Shown here piece by piece: positions 5,804 to 8,065 of a stretch of 8,065 bases of DNA (its first letter is position 1; each line of letters opens with the position of its first letter). Origin of the DNA: LB3-1 sp036401895 (GTDB taxonomy: Bacteria > Chloroflexota > Chloroflexia > Chloroflexales > Kallotenuaceae). Made by a program: the position numbers and the translations under genes. The notes below the pieces were generated by a model. That model had not been told where the DNA came from, did not search any database, and saw only the letters and a list, made by a program, of their open reading frames with translations. The DNA lies in the NCBI GenBank assembly GCA_036401895.1, contig DASWTW010000105.1, forward strand, positions 1 to 8,065, given 5' to 3'.

Positions 5804-6775
5804 CTAGCTAAACACTGAGCGCAGGAATCGGATCTTTTCTACGTTCTGAAAGGTGCCGCCGCCCTCGTGGTGATTGTAGCGCCACACCCGTAGATCTTTG
5901 GGGCCGGCGTAGTGGTTGTAGGCGGCAAAGACCGTAGACGGCGGGCAGGTCTCGTCCATCAGCGCGACCGAGAAAAGCGCGCTGGCCTGGGCGCGAGCCG
6001 CGAAGTTCACGCCGTCGAAGTAGGCCAGCGTGGCGAAGGCAGTCTCTTCCTTGTCTCGCTGCGACATCAGGTAGCGCGCGATCTCCTGGTATGGATAGCT
6101 GTCCGTGATCTCGGTAGCGCGGCGATAGTGGCACAGGAACGGCACATCTGGCAGCGCGGCCTGCACGTCGGGTACCAGGCCGCTCACGGCGATCGTGATG
6201 CCGCCGCCCTGGCTACCGCCGGCCACCGCGATTCGTGAACGATCGACGGCGGGATGCTCACGCGCTGCCTCCACGGCTCGCACGGCATCGGAGAAGACGC
6301 GGCGGTAGTAGTAGGTCTGCGGGCTGCCGATGCCGCGTGTCATAAAGCCGGGGTAGTGCGGATCGCCGCTTGATGCGTCAGGATCGGGCGTGTCGCCTTT
6401 GAGGTAGCCGCTGCCCTGGCCGCGTGTGTCCATCACAAAATGAGCGTAGCCGGCGCTGCTCCACAGCAGCCAATCGGTGGGAAATCCGCGCCCGCCGCCG
6501 TAGCCGATGTACTCGACCACGCAGGGCAGCGGGCCCGAGCGATGACGCGGCAGCAGCAGCCAGCCCTTGATCGGCTGAGCGCCGTAGCCGCTGAAGGTCA
6601 CGTCGAAGGTTTCCACCGTCGCCAGGCCGTAGTCGACGGCTTTGTAGGTCGCGTTGAGCGGCGTTTGGCGCACCTCGGCGAGCGTTTGCTGCCAGAACGC
6701 GTCGAAGTCGGCCGGCTCGTCGCGCGGCGGCAGGTAGCTGCGGAGTTGATCAAGCGGAAGATCGAAGAAGGCCAT
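5804..6775 (-). CDS. CE7 acetyl xylan esterase / cephalosporin-C deacetylase
   Basis: This 323-residue alpha/beta hydrolase belongs to carbohydrate esterase family 7, whose members remove acetyl groups from short xylo-oligosaccharides and often from cephalosporin C. All family signatures are present: RGQ (118-120), GGSQGG with nucleophile Ser188, Asp274 in LMDETCPP and His303 in NHHEGG. These positions equal those I recall for the Thermotoga maritima enzyme (188/274/303), so the core appears collinear without indels. There is no signal peptide, so it should act in the cytoplasm on imported oligosaccharides; the family is usually hexameric. ATG 6775 has AAAGGAG 6 bases upstream. The gene converges with the xylanase and has its own promoter. 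No good LacI operator is visible at that promoter, so it may be regulated differently. Confidence 0.95.
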   Translation of the reverse strand: MAFFDLPLDQLRSYLPPRDEPADFDAFWQQTLAEVRQTPLNATYKAVDYGLATVETFDVTFSGYGAQPIKGWLLLPRHRSGPLPCVVEYIGYGGGRGFPTDWLLWSSAGYAHFVMDTRGQGSGYLKGDTPDPDASSGDPHYPGFMTRGIGSPQTYYYRRVFSDAVRAVEAAREHPAVDRSRIAVAGGSQGGGITIAVSGLVPDVQAALPDVPFLCHYRRATEITDSYPYQEIARYLMSQRDKEETAFATLAYFDGVNFAARAQASALFSVALMDETCPPSTVFAAYNHYAGPKDLRVWRYNHHEGGGTFQNVEKIRFLRSVFS

Positions 6776-6812
6776 CGAGCGCTCCTTTAGCTAAGCTTTT
6801 TGATCGCCACGC

Positions 6813-6841
6813 AGTCTATCCGCTGTCCGGCATCTTGTCGA
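6813..6841 (-). promoter_or_regulatory. candidate promoter of the CE7 esterase
   Basis: The minus strand has TCGACA (complement of 6836-6841, 5 of 6 matches to -35), a 17-base spacer and TAGACT (complement of 6813-6818, 4 of 6 matches to -10). The start is predicted near 6806, about 30 bases before the ATG. The 10-base palindrome GCAGCGCTGC (6842-6851) directly abuts the -35 box, but it shares only the AGCGCT core with the LacI sites. Confidence 0.45.
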
Positions 6842-6901
6842 GCAGCGCTGCGGATCGATAGATTCGACGTTTGGCCCTGGTCGCCGGCCGACCGCTTCCC
6901 G

Positions 6902-6907
6902 TATAGT
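6902..6907 (+). promoter_or_regulatory. possible -10 box of the nucleotidyltransferase-like gene
   Basis: TATAGT matches the -10 consensus at 5 of 6 positions and lies about 48 bases before the ATG at 6956. No credible -35 box is found at 16-18 bases upstream. The promoter is therefore weak, activator-dependent or spurious. Confidence 0.3.
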
Positions 6908-6955
6908 GAGCCTGCTCCCACGTGATCTGTGGCACAGCGTGAAAGGAACTCCAGG

Positions 6956-7429
6956 ATGCTTGATCGACACCACATTCAGGCGCTGCGCGAGATCTCCTCT
7001 CGCCTCGGCCAGCTGGATATTCCCTGGGTCGTCACCGGAAGCTGCGGCTTACTCCTGCAAGGTGTCCCGGTCACGGTGCGGGATATTGATCTGCAAACCG
7101 ATCAGCAAGGCGCCTACGCCATTGCTCGGCTCTTTGCCGCCGAGGTCGTGCGGCCGATCCGCAGCTCGCACACGGATCGTATTCAGTCGCATTTTGGCGC
7201 GCTCAGCCTCCACACGATCGAGGTGGAGATTATGGGCGCTGTGCAGTATCGACAGGCGGATGGCGCGTGGTCGCGGCCGGTGGATGTGCGGCAGCATCGA
7301 CGGTTTGTGCCGTTTGAGGAGCTTGAGCTGCCGGTGCTGGATCTGCGCTATGAGCGGCAGGCGTATGCCAATCTGGGCCGCGCCGGCAAGGTCGCGATGC
7401 TGGAGCGCTGGCTGGCTCAGCCGATGTAG
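6956..7429 (+). CDS. nucleotidyltransferase-like protein
   Basis: This 157-residue protein shows the minimal nucleotidyltransferase pattern: VVTGSCGLLLQG (Gly28-Ser29) followed by VRDIDLQTD with Asp43 and Asp45 as candidate metal ligands. A third acidic residue could be Glu89 or Glu91 in IEVEIMG. The C-terminal part (ELPVLDLRYERQAY and a final basic/hydrophobic helix) is not one I can assign to a named subfamily. ATG 6956 has GAAAGGA 8 bases upstream; a GTG at 6929 in frame has no support. It diverges from the esterase with about 180 bases between. Many small nucleotidyltransferases belong to toxin-antitoxin or antibiotic-modifying families, but no HEPN partner or other toxin partner is next to it, so the substrate is unknown. 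It probably has no direct link to xylan. Confidence 0.7.
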   Translation: MLDRHHIQALREISSRLGQLDIPWVVTGSCGLLLQGVPVTVRDIDLQTDQQGAYAIARLFAAEVVRPIRSSHTDRIQSHFGALSLHTIEVEIMGAVQYRQADGAWSRPVDVRQHRRFVPFEELELPVLDLRYERQAYANLGRAGKVAMLERWLAQPM

Positions 7430-7438
7430 CCAGCCAGC
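7407..7438 (+). terminator. 11-bp perfect hairpin spanning the stop codon of the nucleotidyltransferase-like gene
   Basis: GCTGGCTGGCT (7407-7417) pairs perfectly with AGCCAGCCAGC (7428-7438) around a 10-base loop. The TAG stop (7427-7429) lies at the loop/stem junction. The stem is very stable but no U-run follows. It may protect the mRNA 3' end or help termination on either strand. Confidence 0.5.
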
Positions 7439-7505
7439 CCCATGCACGACACGGCGTCATTCCTGATACCAGACGCTCCGTGACGCTGCGCCGGGTATGA
7501 GTTGA

Positions 7506-7526
7506 GGCCGAACACTCGCCGTTTTT
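7506..7526 (+). terminator. weak candidate intrinsic terminator
   Basis: A short stem (GG and CGA at 7506-7511 with TCG and CC at 7516-7520, one bulged C, ACAC loop) is followed by GTTTTT. It lies between two convergent genes and its T-run overlaps the end of the CoA-binding gene. The stem is only 5 bp, so the call is tentative. Confidence 0.3.
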
Positions 7527-7971
7527 ACGCGCGCTTAAACCCCTGGTAGTCCACCATCAAGCACCGGCTTTGCACAACCTTAATCCCCGCCCGCGCCAGC
7601 GTCTCGGCGACAGCGTCCTCGCGAATCCCGCTCTGAAGCCACACCGCGCCCGGCTTTTTGGCTAGCAGATCGTCGAGATGACCGGGCAGATCCTCGGGTC
7701 GCCGGAACACATCCACGATGTCGATCGGGCCGGGAATATCCACCAGCCTGTGGTAGACCGGCCGATCCAGCATGTGGGTCAGGCTTTGCTCATACACCGG
7801 CACCGGCACGATCTCCAGGCCAGCAGCGGCCAGCGCAGCTGGAACATAAAACGCTGGCATGCCGGGATTACGCTCCGAGCGCATGCCGAGCACCGCTACA
7901 CGCCGCGTCTGCGCCAGCAAACCGCGAATCTCTTCACTCCTCGTCAGCAGATTGTCTCGCCAGGTATCCAT
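7525..7971 (-). CDS. CoA-binding domain protein (YccU-like)
   Basis: This 148-residue protein is a single Rossmann-type CoA-binding domain of the CoA_binding_2 family. A nucleotide-binding strand-loop, VAVLGMRSERNPG, lies at about 25-37, followed by helix AFYVPAALAAAG and strand IVPVPVYE. Later landmarks are IDIVDVFRRPEDLP, AVWLQSGI and the closing CLMVDYQ, equivalent to the CLMV-E segment of the family. Length is normal. The ATG at 7971 was preferred over the overlapping GTG at 7974 because GGAGG lies 4 bases before it, already close, and would be nearly adjacent to the GTG. The cellular function of this family is not established. The gene converges with the nucleotidyltransferase-like gene and seems unrelated to xylan use. 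Confidence 0.88.
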   Translation of the reverse strand: MDTWRDNLLTRSEEIRGLLAQTRRVAVLGMRSERNPGMPAFYVPAALAAAGLEIVPVPVYEQSLTHMLDRPVYHRLVDIPGPIDIVDVFRRPEDLPGHLDDLLAKKPGAVWLQSGIREDAVAETLARAGIKVVQSRCLMVDYQGFKRA

Positions 7972-8014
7972 CACACCTCCACATATTGATCATTTCTTCA
8001 GCTTGTTTCAGCAG

Positions 8015-8020
8015 ATTGTA
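8015..8020 (-). promoter_or_regulatory. possible -10 box of the CoA-binding gene
   Basis: The complement of 8015-8020 reads TACAAT, 5 of 6 matches to TATAAT, about 44 bases before the ATG. There is no -35 box at normal spacing. The palindrome at 8046-8064 lies just upstream, which would suit an activator-dependent promoter. Confidence 0.35.
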
Positions 8021-8045
8021 TTCCATCTCCGAATCTGCCGATCGT

Positions 8046-8064
8046 TGTGACATTACCTGTCACA
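8046..8064. promoter_or_regulatory. 19-bp palindromic binding-site candidate at the right border
   Basis: TGTGACA (8046-8052) and TGTCACA (8058-8064) are perfect inverted copies around TTACC. The outer TGTGA/TCACA arms recall CRP-type sites, but they are 9 bases apart instead of 6, so a different dimeric regulator is more likely. It may act on the CoA-binding gene or on a gene beyond the right edge. Confidence 0.5.
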
Positions 8065-8065
8065 T

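Noticed and set aside
6842..6851. Palindrome GCAGCGCTGC next to the esterase -35 box as a LacI operator
   Set aside because: It shares only the AGCGCT core with the two strong operators, and such palindromes are common in GC-rich DNA. Noted in the promoter entry only.
8046..8064. CRP site
   Set aside because: The TGTGA and TCACA arms are 9 bases apart rather than 6, which does not fit CRP geometry.

Overview
The window reads as a bacterial xylan-utilisation locus from a GC-rich genome, with strong Shine-Dalgarno sequences (GAGGAGG, AAAGGAG, GGAGG) and sigma70-like promoters. Nothing seen fixes the phylum. GC-rich coding style, hairpin-rich intergenic DNA and a Thermotoga-type multimodular xylanase would fit a Chloroflexota member, but this is a low-confidence inference.

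Layout. Positions 1-620 are non-coding and less GC-rich, apart from the first codons of a minus-strand gene at the left edge. They hold a promoter with a near-perfect LacI-type operator reading leftward, three phased AT-rich 10-mers and a strong hairpin. Then come a LacI-family repressor (621-1640, minus) and, divergent from it, a ThuA-like protein (1843-2484, plus). Next is a secreted 1039-residue xylanase (2615-5734, plus) with modules CBM22-CBM22-GH10-CBM9-CBM9. A cytoplasmic CE7 acetyl xylan esterase (5804-6775, minus) converges on it. The right end carries a small nucleotidyltransferase-like protein (6956-7429, plus) and a CoA-binding-domain protein (7525-7971, minus). A 19-bp palindrome lies at the right border.

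How the genes fit together. The secreted xylanase would cut xylan outside the cell. The esterase has no signal peptide and would deacetylate imported xylo-oligosaccharides inside. The LacI protein is the likely sugar-responsive repressor. A 16-bp motif, TGTG[A/C]AAGCGCTTTCC, occurs in the same orientation relative to transcription at two promoters: the one for thuA-xylanase and the one reading off the left edge. A degenerate copy sits at the predicted lacI start site. In all three cases the element lies at or just after the predicted +1, as expected for simple repression and autoregulation. The left-edge gene (start codon at 7-9) is therefore a probable regulon member, perhaps a transporter or another glycosidase.

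No rRNA, tRNA, CRISPR array, transposase or phage gene was recognised. The most informative signals are the inferred three-promoter LacI regulon, an exact 40-bp repeat shared by the two CBM9 modules, and several strong hairpins without U-tracts.
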